Positions 1-12,003 of a stretch of 64,000 nt of DNA are shown here, in pieces. The stretch comes from Cristatella mucedo. Taxonomy: Eukaryota; Bryozoa; Phylactolaemata; Cristatellidae. Numbering within the stretch: the stretch's first letter is position 1; each line of letters starts with the position of its first letter. The position numbers and the translations under genes are program-made. The stretch is from NCBI GenBank assembly GCA_009760855.2, contig WPIO01000020.1, positions 5,899,501-5,963,500 on the forward strand. Reading direction: 5' to 3'. The notes under the pieces were generated by a model. It did no database searches. It was not told the DNA's origin and worked only from the letters and a program-made list of their open reading frames with translations.

Positions 1-510
1 AAATGGAGAACAGCAAGGGACCGAATACAGACCCTTGAGGGACTCCACACTTGACCCTTCTCGTGGGTTAGACCTGACCCCCACACGACACGGATTAAAC
101 ACGATCAGGCAAGTACGATTCAAACCACGCCAGTGCTTCGCCTGCCAGACCGATCGTTATTCTCAATCGTTCAAGCAGAACATCGTGATCAACGGTGTCA
201 ACGGCAGCACACAGATCTAGCACAGCTAGGGCAGTGACATTCCTGCCATCGGTGCCACGTAGAATGTCATTGTTAACACGGAGGGGAGAGCAATTTCAGT
301 GGAGTGCTGCCTCTTGAACCCTGATTGAAATGTTTCTGACATTTCATTCTTTTCAATATGTTCAACCAGCTGCTTAGCAACAATTTTTCAAGAATCTTTG
401 ACAAGAAAGGAAGAAGAAGGAAACTGGGCGATAGTTTGAAAGGACCTCTGTGTCTAATCCGGGCTTTTTGTAGGCAAATCAAGCCTGATTTGCCTACGAA
501 AATCAAGACA
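1..510 (-). mobile_element. LINE B (L2/CR1-like) fragment, reverse transcriptase part
   Basis: Read on the minus strand, this encodes broken pieces of a non-LTR retrotransposon reverse transcriptase. The stretch LPFLSKILEKLLLSSWL lies at 273-506. It is followed (lower coordinates) by an AFDTIDHDVLLERL-like block and a GVPQGSVFGPLLFS block close to base 1. The frame shifts at least twice, so this copy is dead. The same residues recur in the plus-strand copy at 10.3-10.6 kb (LPFLPKILEIILLSSWL), which places both in one family. The element continues off the left edge of the window. Fold family and motifs are clear; the clade name is inferred. Confidence 0.85.
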
Positions 511-2480
511 AAAAGGCCGGTGCGCTGACTTCAGGAAACGGGCTATGGCAGAAGCGGAAAACATAAATGGAGAAGGAAATAAAAGACTAAAGATATGTCT
601 TCAAAGAGTGATATTTCTGTGTGATACTTTGTTTTCCGCTGAAAGCAGTTCCTAGCTTTCAATTCAAAGTATAATCCGGTCTCTTGGACACGGTAGTTGT
701 CATATTTTACTCTAAGCTTAGAATGAATAAGATCTCGTTTGATAGCCTGAGATTAACATAAAAACTCGACCTGACCAACGTCAAGTGACTGCTGGCAATC
801 CGTGCTGTATTTATGCTAGCTGGAGAATTCCGAGTAAAGATTATTAGGTAAGCTTTGCCTGCATGTGTTGTAAGTCTAAGCGATTGCATCAAGCAAAATG
901 CGAGGTTTGGTAATAGTACGATTTCCCGATCAAGTAGTCACAAAGATTACCTATAATGTCTAGGAGCTAGGAATTTGTCTCGCTGGTACTATTTAAGTGG
1001 TTAAAGCCCTTGGGCTGGTTTGATATTATGAACTAAATTATTGGCATCCTAGAGATTTCCTATAACTATTAAAAAGTTGTCACGTCACTAAAATCTGCGA
1101 TGACGGCGGTAGGCGTTAATCTTTTGGTATTGCGTGACGCATTAAAGTATTGTGAAGGAAGTAAAGTATTGAATGTAGCAAGTTACAATTATGCACTTTG
1201 CGTTTCTTTGCTGGATCCTGCATCAAGGGCAGAGTAAAAGTGCACGACGAGTGGCAAAGCTAGCGCCCAGGTTTTTGCACTGAGGGTGTTTGAGTTGCAA
1301 CACGTAGGGCCCCACATTGGTAAAGCGGGTCGTATTTCTATAAGCTTCTGGTATAGAGCACGCATTCCAGTGGCAATGCTCCATAAAGTAGCCATTGCGA
1401 TTGAAAACGGACGCCAAAGAGCAAAGCAGTTCGGCGAACCTGCAGGCGACAGAGGTTAAATCTCCCCAAAAGTGTGTGTACTGTCGAAGTAAAGTACTGT
1501 AAAGTGTGTGTACAGTCGAAGGCGAGGGAGAAAACAAGACTCAATCAATACCGTGAGCACAAAAATAAATATTATAGTTTTGAAAGGACTTGTGTTAGTA
1601 TTTCCTAAATCCGGCCTCTTGACAATGATTGACCAACCTAAATTCTACAACCCGTCTGACTATCCGCACAAAATCTCGAAAATTTATTGAAGTCTCTTTT
1701 TGCGGTAATTTATATCGGAATAATATTTGCACTAAATACGTTTATTCAATCTGAATGCACTCCGACTCAAGCTAAGTGATAAGCAACACATGATACGGCT
1801 CCATAATCGTGCAAGCAAGCCAAATGCTAAAACATGTCATTGCAAGATTCCGAACATTCGGCCTAGCTAGTTGCCGTTAGCATTGTACCGACCTTGAACG
1901 AAGTCGAAAGAAAAATAACCTCACCAACAGAGTTCTTTCCATGAAGAGCAGCTAGCTATATTTCTCAGCTTTACACAGTTTATATCCTTTCTATTGCATA
2001 CGCAGGCACCTTTGTGAGTATGTAATCGTATCACAAGTACAGTTATAACTAGTTACAAGTATTCAGATGGTATGTAAGCGAATTCAATAAACGAATGAAC
2101 TTTGCCCTGATATCTTTGTCTGAGAACATGCCTAAATTTCAGCTTAATAGTGATTCCTTGGTTTAAGAGTTTAATTCATTCCCTAACGGAGCTGACACTC
2201 AAATTATTTGTCAGTTAAATTAGTTTTGCCCACTTAAGCAAATCTGAATGCCATTAATTTTTTTTAGGGTTCCAAAAAGAACCTGGATTTGTTTTCACGT
2301 GTTTTTAAATTATGAAATGTACTTATAAACATCAAATATTGCATAAAAACACAATGAATGATCATTTAGCATACTAACCTGATATTATTCAGCATAATTT
2401 ACAGATTTTACTTTGAATATCGGACGACTTGAAGATACAGAAAACATTTGAGGAGAAAGGCTCAAATGAATAACAAGTTC
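511..2480. other. AT-rich gene-free stretch
   Basis: I see no coding exon, RNA gene or recognised repeat here. Short overlapping minus-strand frames at 1189-1544 share the same DNA in different frames and have no recognisable content. Confidence 0.5.
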
Positions 2481-3790
2481 CTATTCACTGATTTGTACAC
2501 TTTTTGCCACACTTTCCTCACCTTCATCTGCAGGGGTTTTTGATAAAAACTTGTCCATTGAGTTTTGTTTAATCATCCCTTTTAAAATCCATCCGTCAGA
2601 AGCTAGGCAAGAGTCATTAAACAACTCCATCGCACGCGCACTTGCAACTTTTTCCGTGTGCTTCTTTTGAAAACAGTCTTAAAGTTTCTCCCACATTACC
2701 AACATTTTCTTTGGCTCGCTTTTAGATATAACCTACTCCGCGTCACGTATTTCCTGCAAGACTTCCGTTTACGGCTGCGTCTGTAGTTACTTTAGTTTGT
2801 CCGTTGTCAGTGCCTCGAAGCGCTCCTCGGTGAGCTCGTTGATGTCATCCTCAACCACGTCCATCGCCTTGGACTTTCCTAGGGTTTAGATCTCCACCGT
2901 CACTGCCGCTTCGAGTTTAATCCCTTCAAAGTCCGTTTCAGAGACAACCTCAGGCCACAGCCTCTTCCACGCAGAGGTCAAGGTCCTCTCTGTGACAACC
3001 TGCTAGGTCTTATTCGTAGTATTCTGAGGCATATCGCGATGTTATAGTGTTTCTACAAAAACTCTCAAATGGTGAGGTTTGTGCTCTTGTCATCTCAAAG
3101 CAGCGCAGAACAGGTGCTTGGTGGGGAGCTTCTAGAAATAAGAAAGCACCGGACTGGTCCGTAGGATGCAGGATATCGCGCGAAATTATGGATTAAGAAT
3201 GTCATCTTCGAGGCATCGAGGTATGTGAGTAGGTGCTATGTCCAACACTAGAAGGGCTTGCTGGAGTAGGAGATATTTCTAAACATCAGGACCAAAGACC
3301 AAAGTCACCTAGTCCACGAAGAACTTCCCGGCGGCCCATCCCTCTGATTTGCCCTCCACATAAATTGCGGTTTTCTCTAAGAATCTTATGTAACTTGAAG
3401 GCTCTGACTTTTCCCGAATGATTAACGAGCGATGACTTAATCTTGCAGTCGCCGCTAGCATTGGCTCACAGTGCGACTGCTAGCTTGTCCTTCATGGGTT
3501 TGTGGCCCGGTCCTCTTCTCCTCTGTCGTTATGTAAGTCCAGCTTGGAACCTTCGTCCGGAAGAGTTCTGTCGCGCCACAGTGAAATACTTGCTGGGAAT
3601 ATATCCTACTGCCGCTATAATCCCAGCAAAGATTTGGAGGGACACCTCAGCTGTCTTCATACACGCGCTCGCTGCTTTGCCGCGCCTGGCAATGAAGTTA
3701 TTACCATATTAATTTTAATTTTCTCGGGCCAGCCATGACAGGCTTTAATCGGTTCATCCGATGCCTCGTCCATTGAAGTGCCCGGGCTCT
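2481..3790 (-). pseudogene. Degraded Tigger/pogo-type DNA transposon transposase
   Basis: Conceptual translation of the minus strand, allowing frame changes, gives blocks typical of Tigger (pogo/CENP-B-like, DDE-type) transposases. In order they are: a GYIPSKYFTVAR-like block, MKDKLAVAL followed by ANASGDCKIK and VRAFK, then HYNIAICLRIL, a long SAWKRLWPEVVSETDFEG block, DDINELTEERFEALTT, TEVLQEIRDAE, and finally EPKKMLVMWEKL with a C-terminal AMELFNDSCLA region. The frame ends at a TAG (2481-2483). Several stops and frameshifts interrupt it, and the central DNA-cleavage region is badly scrambled, so it cannot encode an active enzyme. The N-terminal DNA-binding part is not recognisable upstream; a LINE B 3' fragment occupies 3790-4060. 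Family assignment rests on motif order known for Tigger elements; age and source are inference. Confidence 0.85.
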
Positions 3791-4060
3791 GCTGATGTTG
3801 ATGTATCTCCGTCAGTAACTCCACAAAGTCATAAAGACCATGTGGGTCTTACGCAGGAGATTTTTGTATACCGCACTCACAGCCTAAGCGGCTTTCGGTA
3901 AGCATGCGGTAGCCAACAGACTTCGTCTCACGCAACAAAGAGAAAGTGGGAAGCATAGCAGAGTTAGGAGAGCAGTTGAGGTAGTGAGTAGCATAGAATT
4001 AGCAGTTCAGGACCGCTGAAAAAGATGTGCCATAGTCGCAGCGTAAATAGCTAGAGCCTT
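3790..4060 (-). mobile_element. LINE B 3' end fragment
   Basis: This copies the 3' terminal unit seen at 10578-10812, 34235-34350, 38965-39690 and, in the opposite orientation, split at 11899-12003/12675-12800. Landmarks are CCGTCAGTAACTCCACAAAG, the CACTCACAGCCTAAGCGGCT block, and the CAACAAAGAGAAAGTGGGAA block. It sits at the N-terminal side of the Tigger pseudogene and probably inserted into it. Confidence 0.85.
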
Positions 4061-4674
4061 CTCGCAAATTGTAGCCCTATCACGGTATCTCCTTAGCGCT
4101 GCTTTTCTGTCACCGACACCATCAGCAGCTTCTTCATATTTACTTCGATAGATGCCCGCTGTTTAGAAATTATCTCAAAACCCTTGGCTTGCTGTATAGC
4201 CTTTATTGACTCTTTCTACTTCTGTACAGTACATATTATAGAAGGTTTACGTTCTAACTGCTTCGCCAAGTCGACTAGACGCCCATCTTGTTTATGTTTT
4301 TCGATCATTTCTTTTTTCAATTCAATAAACATCATCCGCTACTTTTCAGCACTTTCCTTAGAAACTTACTTTCTTCTTCGGATTCGTGAATGGAAAAAGA
4401 ATTTCAAATAACTGCAAGTACAAATGCGATGGCAGCACTGATGCTTCTACTGCGAGCCGACAGCTTAAAGAGAACGAGAGAGACGTGAGATGCAAAGCGG
4501 ACGTTGTGGCGTTCACTGTGGCTGTCGCTGCATCAACTAGCGATGCGGTGTCTGAATCTGGCTCGTAACCTAAATTTTAGCTCTCAACTTAAGATAAAAA
4601 ATCGGCCAAGAGACAGCTCATATCCAGAAACACTCGTCGGTTGGGACACTCGTAAGCCAAGGTAACACCGTATT
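4061..4674. other. Unassigned stretch beside Tigger remnant
   Basis: This may hold the decayed N-terminal end of the Tigger element, but no motif is clear. Short open frames at 4184-4411 and 4386-4568 have no recognisable content. Confidence 0.35.
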
Positions 4675-4760
4675 AAGAAGCAGGCAGATTTTAATGTGGA
4701 GCTTATGTGGCTGTCTAACAAAAAGTCATTTCGGAAGGGACGCCAGCAATCCGAGCATGG
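4675..4760 (-). mobile_element. Short LINE A fragment
   Basis: The string TGTGGAGCTTATGTGGCTGT followed by CTAAC matches 40520-40545 of the long LINE A copy (TGTGGAGCTGATGTGGTCGT, then CTAAC) in the same orientation. It is a short internal piece of the reverse-transcriptase region. Confidence 0.6.
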
Positions 4761-5944
4761 GGTGCAGGCCAGCTGCGGGCTCGGCCAGCCTTGAGGTTCG
4801 CGCCTTTTGCATGCACGGCGCTTGGCGCACCCATATTTGGTTAGTTTTATAGTTCTTTGCGTTAAGAAAACTAGAGGTCGTCTAACCTATACTGCCGTTA
4901 ATGCAACCCGCAAAGAATTTAGGAGCCAGAGCTACTACAAGATAACAGGACGAACTGAAACACAGTTAGTGCAAGGTGTCGTCTGCATCGAAATAAAATA
5001 GCAGCAAGAACTGCAGTTACATGCGCAAGAGTGACTAGGGTATCGCCGCGGCTGCTAGCTCCTAGAGAGATTAGGATATAGCCAAAGGACGCAAGAATAC
5101 CTTGGACTGAACACCATAGACTTTGGTACAGCACGTGACGAATGTCTTCTGCCTACAGTTCTGCTGCCGCTGCGGCCAAGTACGTACTGAGCCAGGTGCC
5201 GCCACAAGATAGAACCCATGCCAGTCTCAGGCTAGTCGTAGTATCAGTATCAGTCGTATTATCATCGCCCTATCAGAAATGTGGACAACGATGGGACGAT
5301 AAGCCCGCGAGCCTAGAGCAGCTAGCTTTTCTCGCTTGCAGGATATTCTCATCATTATCATCCAGTTATTGACTCTCAGGATCATCGCTTTTCCTGCCAG
5401 CATAGTTTGGAACTATGGCAGCGACTACCGTTAGCTCATTTTACATTTCCGGCGAGCTGCACAAACCTGCAGAAGGCGAGTGTCCTAAGGAGAGAGACAG
5501 CAACCGCGCACTAAGGCGTAATTTGACACAATTCGCCGCAGCTTTCGGGGCTTAGATTCGCTAGCTCTCAACCCCATGCCCATAATTTCAGCACCTTTAG
5601 AATGCCAAGTTACCAAACATTGACCAAAATCGGTTGTGCGATGCTTGAATTTCGAGTGAATATTGCACTGCATGGCCGCCATGGGGCTGGCAGGCTGGGG
5701 GGGGGGCTGGACCTCCAGTTGGCTGCTCAGGTTCCCTTCAGCCTGATTGACCTCCTCAGACTAGGCCAAGGTCTGACCTACCCTCCCTGATTCTTGGTAG
5801 GCCATTTCTCGGTGAGGACTCGGTTGGCATACCTGCTCTCCGCCGACTGCTGAGTCGCTCTGTTCGTGACTCTAGTCTGCTGCCGAGGCAGATCGATCTC
5901 GTCGACCTGAGCTGCTTTAGAAATTTTGCGATTCGCTTATTTAG
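4761..5944. other. Gene-free stretch
   Basis: Nothing recognised. Base 5935-5944 (GCTTATTTAG) makes a plausible 3' splice site in front of the open frame starting at 5945. Confidence 0.4.
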
Positions 5945-6991
5945 CAAGATTCACTAATGGCCGCAGCAACTGGAGCGGCCGAATACTGGCTAAACTGCAT
6001 ATCCACAGTGCTACCAAATACGTTCGCTGAAGCCCAGGAGCAATTCGTTGTAGCACCTGGAAAGAGCTTTTACGATCAGAAGCAGTGCTCAATTGTGTGA
6101 CATCTGAAAACTGCGGGTGTTCTCATACCGCTACGGGTACTTGCTTTGCCATTCAATGGCTGCAACGGCGGCAGCACCGGCAACTCATCTACCAACTCCA
6201 CATTCTTGACGTTTCACTATCATTCGATTACCTTTGAAACAACTCTGGTCCTGTGTAAAGCGCCATCTTATAGGTACTTATGGGCAAAAAATGCTATGAT
6301 AGTCCATCTGTTTTTCAAATCAAACAATGTCTCCTTATCGGGCGGCATCAGGCTAGTCGCTTTCTCTGCTCGGCCAGCTTGCAACGTGTGCGATGTCAAG
6401 CAAACCTTAATAGTTGGAGAGCAATACTCACATGTATTTGCTCCAGACCCGAGGCTCTCGCACCTGCCGTCCAGTGAACACGTCTGCAGCAACGGCAGCC
6501 ATTATGAGCTGAATATCTTAGCAGCTAACTCGAGTTTAGTAATTGCAGCCGGGGTGCTTGCTACCCCGGACCCGAGAGGCTGTGCCACTCTATGCTTGGA
6601 CGTTAGTTGCTCGACGGCCAGTCGCTGCTTCAAGTTCAACTCAGGGGTGCCAGTCACTCTATCGTACGACGTGTTGAACAATCCACATTGCCAGCGGAAT
6701 AGATTTGTGGGCTTCCCCGTGCGTGCATCGGCTAAAGCAGGCAATGACTCTATTGCAGCACCTTGTCCGTCCGAGGTGGAGCCACCTGACGAGTATGTCG
6801 ATACATATGTCGGACCGAGCGAGGCCGATCCTGAATCGCCGCAGCAGGTGGCAATCAGCGTCTCAGCTGTTTCTTCGCTGACGGTCGCTTCGGCTGCAGT
6901 CGCAGGTCTTATTCTAAGATAGCGCAAGCGCTCGCTGCAGAGGAACAGCTACGAGAGCGTGGAAACGAAATATGACGACATCTATGGAACG
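5945..6991 (+). pseudogene. CUB-like, type I membrane protein frame with two in-frame stops
   Basis: One reading frame runs from 5945 to the TAG ending at 6991, interrupted only by TGA (6098-6100) and TAG (6920-6922). The uninterrupted middle, 6101-6919, encodes about 270 residues. It has at least six N-glycosylation sequons (for example NSS, NVS, NGS, NDS), many paired cysteines and a block MIVHLFFKSNNVSLSGGIRL that resembles the end of a CUB domain. A hydrophobic segment of about 22 residues (VAISVSAVSSLTVASAAVAG) precedes the TAG. In the same frame after it comes RKRSLQRNSYESVETKYDDI, a basic stop-transfer then a Tyr-rich tail, exactly what a type I receptor would have. An acceptor-like TTATTTAG sits just before 5945, so this may be the last exon of a larger gene. 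No upstream exon or signal peptide was found. Possibilities are a young pseudogene, stop readthrough, or sequence error. I do not recognise a named family beyond CUB-like. Confidence 0.5.
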
Positions 6992-8857
6992 TAGCATTTC
7001 TAAAGTGAAAAGCGGGAAAAGGCGCGATCTGAGAAAAATTTGCAAAACAACTGAAACTTGCACTCGTGAGGAATGATTCGAGACCTGAGATAAAAAGTAA
7101 GTCCCAAATCGCTTACCAGCAACGTATGCCCACCGATGCGATAGGATTAGCCTCTAAGGACTGGGTGCTTTATCAAGTGCATTAGTACTATTACTACTAT
7201 CATTAAGGAGTCGCCAACGAGCGTGCCTGGCGGCAACCTCGAATCTTGCTTGACGGCAGTGACCACTAAGCTTCCTGCATGGCTTGGTGGTATCTCTCTT
7301 TGAATTTTCGAATCGCTGTTGCGCCTCAGTTAACGACTGATTGGATGCCTGAACAATCAGTTCAGGAAAATGCATCAATAATATTTTTAAGTTCAAGCTT
7401 CAGCGACGTAATCGTTGCACTCGTCACTACAACCAAGTACAGAAAACTCTGATTGCCTTTGAAACCAGCGCTTAATCTTTCGTTGTGACAGCCCCGCCAT
7501 TCTTTGCCTACTTGTCGTTGGATGTGCGACTGGCATGTAAAAAACTTGGACGTCGGCTGCATGTGGGTTGAGCGGTCCAACTGCTTTGCCTTCGAAGCAC
7601 TACACTTCCTACCGTCATGTAACTAGACATGCTTAGCTTGCAGTTTTCCCGCCGATTAGCTTGCCACGAAATTAGCATGGCTGCTCAGCTGTAAGCGCTA
7701 ATGAGAAAAATTATGTCGGACCAAAATTAATTCGAAAGAATGGCAATTTTTAATGGCAAAACTTAAGCTGGTTTAGAGATCTTTTCAAAGTCAGACCACG
7801 GTCAGCTGATCAGACTGCACCTGCTAATGCCGTACATTATTTTTAGCAATAGACAAAAAATGATAATCTATCCTGTTTCAGAACCAGGTAGAATTTGCCA
7901 GAGAATATTGCATAATCAAGTGTTTATTAAATAATCATCAATAGGAAACGAAGACATAGTTCCATGTGTGTGCATGGGCCTTGAGAACCTACTGTGCAAT
8001 ACATACTGCCGTTTCTCGGGAATCAGGCCTTGACCAGGCACGAGTAAATCTCCCCGCTGAAGGCAGCTCTTGCACATAGAAAATGGCCAGGCTGTGCAAA
8101 TGAGACCCTCATTTAGGCAACGGCTTGACCCATTTGCCGCACTGCACAAGCTCTTGTGTAAAATAGAGAAGCAAATTTCAGCTTATTCGTCAGCCTTATT
8201 TTTATAGCAGCTGGAAGCCTTGGGGGCTTTAACCGTGCTTCAAGAAGGCACTATATAACAGCCGAATATTGTGAACCCGCGATCTTGGTCACAAAGTGCC
8301 TGCGCCCGATACTGCACTATGACCTAAAGCAGTGAAGACTACGCTTCCTAAAAAAAAGACGCCGTTGTAAAGCAAACAAAGCCGGACTGCACTAAATCCA
8401 GCTGAGCCTATTCGTGAATTCTACTTTATTTAAAGTAATAACCGGAGAGTTCTCACGAAATCTTACCAATTGCGCGGCCATAATCATAGGGTTGGAGTTA
8501 CCTTAAAAGGTCCTGATGTAAGTGCCTTCTGGTACTCGTCAGTCGGACGTATAGCAGCTAGCTTGCACTTCCGGAGTATATTTTGCCGTATTATAAGCTG
8601 CTGTACTGAAACCCGTGAAGGTTTGAGACGAACAGATGCCACGTGCTACCTGTGTATCTGCACCATCGCTGTTACGAGTTCTGGCCAGCTACAATGCACG
8701 AAGCCGCGCCAAGCTACCACTCGCGCCGAGGTGCTTTTCTTCACGCGAACTTTAACCTGAGCGATTTTGCTTTAGGGTATTACCGTCAATCGTAAAAATA
8801 AGAATGATAAGAGAGCTGCATCTAAATTCAGGCGATATGCAACAAGCTGAAAGGAAA
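6992..8857. other. Mostly unassigned, with a LINE A tail near 7150-7210
   Basis: The string GGGTGCTTTATCAAGTGCAT followed by TAGTACTATTACTACTATCATT at 7163-7205 is a plus-strand LINE A 3' tail. The rest shows no gene. The frame at 8470-8760 opens without ATG context or motif. Confidence 0.45.
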
Positions 8858-9022
8858 AGAATGCTAGCTGATTTAACAGCCTCTTTTTGTATGGTGACAG
8901 AAGAGCCTTTGTGGCTATCACCACCGCTTGCAGTGGCGATAAAGGATCGCCCACCGCAGGATTTCAACCCACAACCTCGGGGCCGAGGTCATTAAAAGCA
9001 ACCGCCTTACCTAAGGAAGCAC
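8858..9022 (-). mobile_element. SINE1 (tRNA-derived)
   Basis: On the minus strand it carries a degenerate B box (GGTTGAAATCC), then the conserved body GCGATCCTTTATCGCCACTG, a GGTGATAGCC block, and the end AAAAAGAGGCTGTTAAATCA followed by GCTAG. The same arrangement recurs at nine other places in the window, best preserved at 61085-61265. Confidence 0.85.
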
Positions 9023-9261
9023 CCATCCGGTAGCACGCAAGAATAATAAGTATGCAAGCATAGAAAAGCACGTAGGAAGGCATTCGAGGCTTCCGGTTGG
9101 TAAGACTTTCGGTAGGTAACATGCTCTAAATCGTACACAGGTAAGTATGCGAAGTTTTTAGAAAAAACGTTCACTGGCTCGCTATAAAAAGGTATTTTGC
9201 TCGTATCCCGTGGAAGGATTTCGTAAAGCGCAAGCACACTTTAGAAAAATCACTCACACAA

Positions 9262-9420
9262 ATAAAATTATAAATATAATTCATTTATACAGCGCCCTAA
9301 GAGAGTTTAATCTCTATTCAGGCGCTTCACATATGCCTCGGGGCTCGATCTCACGACCTTGGCCAGACCTTGGTGGGGTGAGCACCTTAACCGCTGGACC
9401 AAACCAGCTCGGCAAGTCAA
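9262..9420 (-). mobile_element. SINE2 (tRNA-derived, LINE A-type tail)
   Basis: Minus strand: the tRNA-like head includes GGTCCAGCGGTTAAGGTGCT (A-box region), a CGTGAGATCGAGCCC B-box region, then GAAGCGCCTGAATAGAGATT, GGGCGCTGTATAAATGAATT and an A/T-rich end. The tail is the same hairpin-like sequence that ends LINE A. A close second copy lies at 45515-45660. Confidence 0.8.
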
Positions 9421-9574
9421 GCAAAGGCTATGAGGAGTAAGATTGAAGCTTACTAATGTTAAATCGGCAGACAGCGTGAGTCAGTACCAATTTTCAACCT
9501 TTAATAGCATGGTCACCGAAAGCATTATCAAATGGACATTTAAGTTAGACTGAGCACAAACCAATTTATTTTTA

Positions 9575-9885
9575 GTATCGCACAACCCGCTTTTCGGAAT
9601 CCAATTGTTTACCTATACCTCTTACAAACCTCACACCTTTTGGAGACTGTGCCTTTAGCTCGTAGGCACCCAAAGCCTGAAACTTACTTCCGGCTTGGGT
9701 CACATCCCCTGACTTGACCACATTTAAAAAGAAACTAAAAATGCACCTATTTAGCACAGCATCTATTGGGTTAATGTGATTCACCCTGAGCTTATGCATG
9801 CGGTAACTGTGCATGCTGCCACTAATCACATTTGCAGTCTGATCCTGTTCATGTTACCCCTAGCTATGGTGTGTTTGTTGAATTC
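9575..9885 (+). mobile_element. LINE A 3' fragment
   Basis: This matches the C-terminal coding end and 3' UTR of LINE A: a CTTTTCGGAATCCAA start, then AAAAATGCACCTATTTAGCA and GTGCATGCTGCCACTAATCA. It is 5'-truncated and abuts the LINE B copy that starts at about 9886. Confidence 0.8.
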
Positions 9886-10577
9886 CTGCAAGTCGGACCT
9901 TACACGGATTTATAAGACAGTAAACCATTTACTAGCCATGCTGAGAGGTCTGACTCCCCAAATATTACCGGCTCAGCCGAAAAGTTTTATACCTTCTTTT
10001 CTAAAAAAAAAAATAATTGTGCACATTCGTGCCTTCATAAAACCTCCTCTGATTAAACCCATTGTGGAATCATAACCTGTGACATTCCTTAAAAGGTTTT
10101 CCGAGGTTTCTGCATGCGATGTGGCTACGTTAATAAGGTCTAGCAAAAAAGAGCTCGTCTCCAGAAGACCCTATACCACCATCTCTGTGGTCTTCACTGG
10201 CAGACCAACTTAGCCTTGCCATAACCGAGATTTTCAATGCTTCTTTGGTAAAAGGGTTCGTCACCAAGTCTTTCAAATCGGCAATCGTTAAACCCATACT
10301 TTAAAAGCCTGGATTAGATACAGACACATTATTAGACACAGAGGGCTTTGAAAACTATCGCCCAGTTTCCCTTCTTCCTTTCTTGCCAAAGATTCTTGAA
10401 ATAATTTTGCTAAGCAGCTGGTTGGACGCATTTAAAAGAATGAAATGCAAGAAACATTTCAATCAGTGTTCAAAAGGCAGTACTCCACTGAAACTGCTCT
10501 CCTCCGTGTTAACCATGACAATCTACGTGGCAACGATGATGGGAATGTCACTGCCGTAGGCAATGTAATTTATTTCC

Positions 10578-10812
10578 TCCTGTAACTCCACAAAGTCATA
10601 AAGACTGTGTGAGTGTTAAGCAGGAGAGTTTTGCCAAGCGCACTCACAGCCTAAGCGGCTTTCGGTACGCATTCGGTAGCCAACAGACTTCGTCTCACGC
10701 AACAAAGAGAAAGTGGGAAGCATAGCAGAGTCAGGAGAGCAGTTGGGGTAGTGAGTAGCATGGAAGTAGCAGCTCAGGATCGCTGGAAAGGATGAGCCAT
10801 AGTCGGCAGCAG
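10578..10812 (-). mobile_element. LINE B 3' end inserted antisense in a LINE B copy
   Basis: The block from CCTGTAACTCCACAAAGTCA to GATGAGCCATAGTCGGCAG is the reverse complement of the LINE B 3' UTR. On both sides the host LINE B coding sequence continues (an ALLRVNHDNL-like block before, FDLSAAFDTID after). Confidence 0.85.
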
Positions 10813-12003
10813 AGTATTTGTCATAGCGTGAGAAAGCCCGAATTCTGTTTGATCTGTCAGCTGCCTTCGACACCATCGATCAAGACTTTCTACTTGAGCG
10901 ATCGGTCTGGCAGACGAGGCACTGGCGTGGTTCAAATCAAACTTGTCTGATCCTTTTCAATCCATGTCATATGGGGGTCAGGTCTCACACGAGACATGGG
11001 TCACATGTGAAGTCTCTCAAGGGTCCGTCCTCGCTCCCTTGCTCTGCTCCATGTACACTCAACTTCTGGGAAAAGTGATTAAGACCCACGAAATAGGATA
11101 CAACTTTTACGCTGCCGATACTCAGCTGTATTTGTAATTCAAACCGTCTCAATTTGCTGCAGCAACTGAGAAACTGAATGCTTGCCTGGCCGAAATTACA
11201 TCCTGGATGTCGAAAAAGTTCTTGAAACTAAATGACGATAAAACCAAGCTGCTGCTCACAGGACACCCTAAGCGTGTGGCTGGAAATAAATGCATTGCTC
11301 ATTTAATAGATGACGCTGATGTGCAACCACAACCACCTGCTCACAATTTAGGTGTCTTTTCCGAAAGCTGCCTAAAATCTAAAAGCTTTATTCAGAAGAC
11401 TGCTTCTACAGCTAGCCACCACGTCCAATCCCTGTCCAAGAATAAGAGCTGTCTTCTACAGTGGCTTGCATAAAACTTAACTAGCTCCTTAGTTCTGTCT
11501 CGGCTTCATTATTGTAATTCCCTTTTGGCTGGGCTACCAAAGAAAGCAACTAGGCCACTGCAGCTGACCATGAATATGGCTGCAAGGCTAGTCTTCAAGT
11601 CCGAGAAGTTTGAGTACGTGTCTTCTTTGCTGAAAGAGCTAGGATGGATACCGGTTGATCAACGGATACAGATCAATGTTCTTACGCTGACCCACAAGGC
11701 TTGCCACAGGTTGACTCCTTCGTACCTAGCTGAACTGCTGCCCCAGTGTCAGCCTCTTCGAGCCTTCAGGTCCTGTATGGACAATAAAGTAGCTGTTCCA
11801 TTCCTCTGTTGACGAAAGAAGCTTTAGCTCTGCAGGTCCTTGACTGTGGAGCTCACTTCCACAATTCTTACCTAACGACAACTACTCTCCTACTGACGAC
11901 TATGGCTCATCCTTTCAGCGGTCCAGAGCTGCTACTTCCATACTACTCACTATCAACTTCTCTTCTGACTCTGCTATGCTTCCCACTTTCTCTTGGTTGC
12001 GTG

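Noticed and set aside
6101-6991. Viral or retroelement envelope glycoprotein
   Set aside because: Glycosylated ectodomain plus helix plus short tail would fit, but there is no adjacent gag/pol, LTR or fusion-peptide-like motif, and the CUB-like block favours a host receptor.
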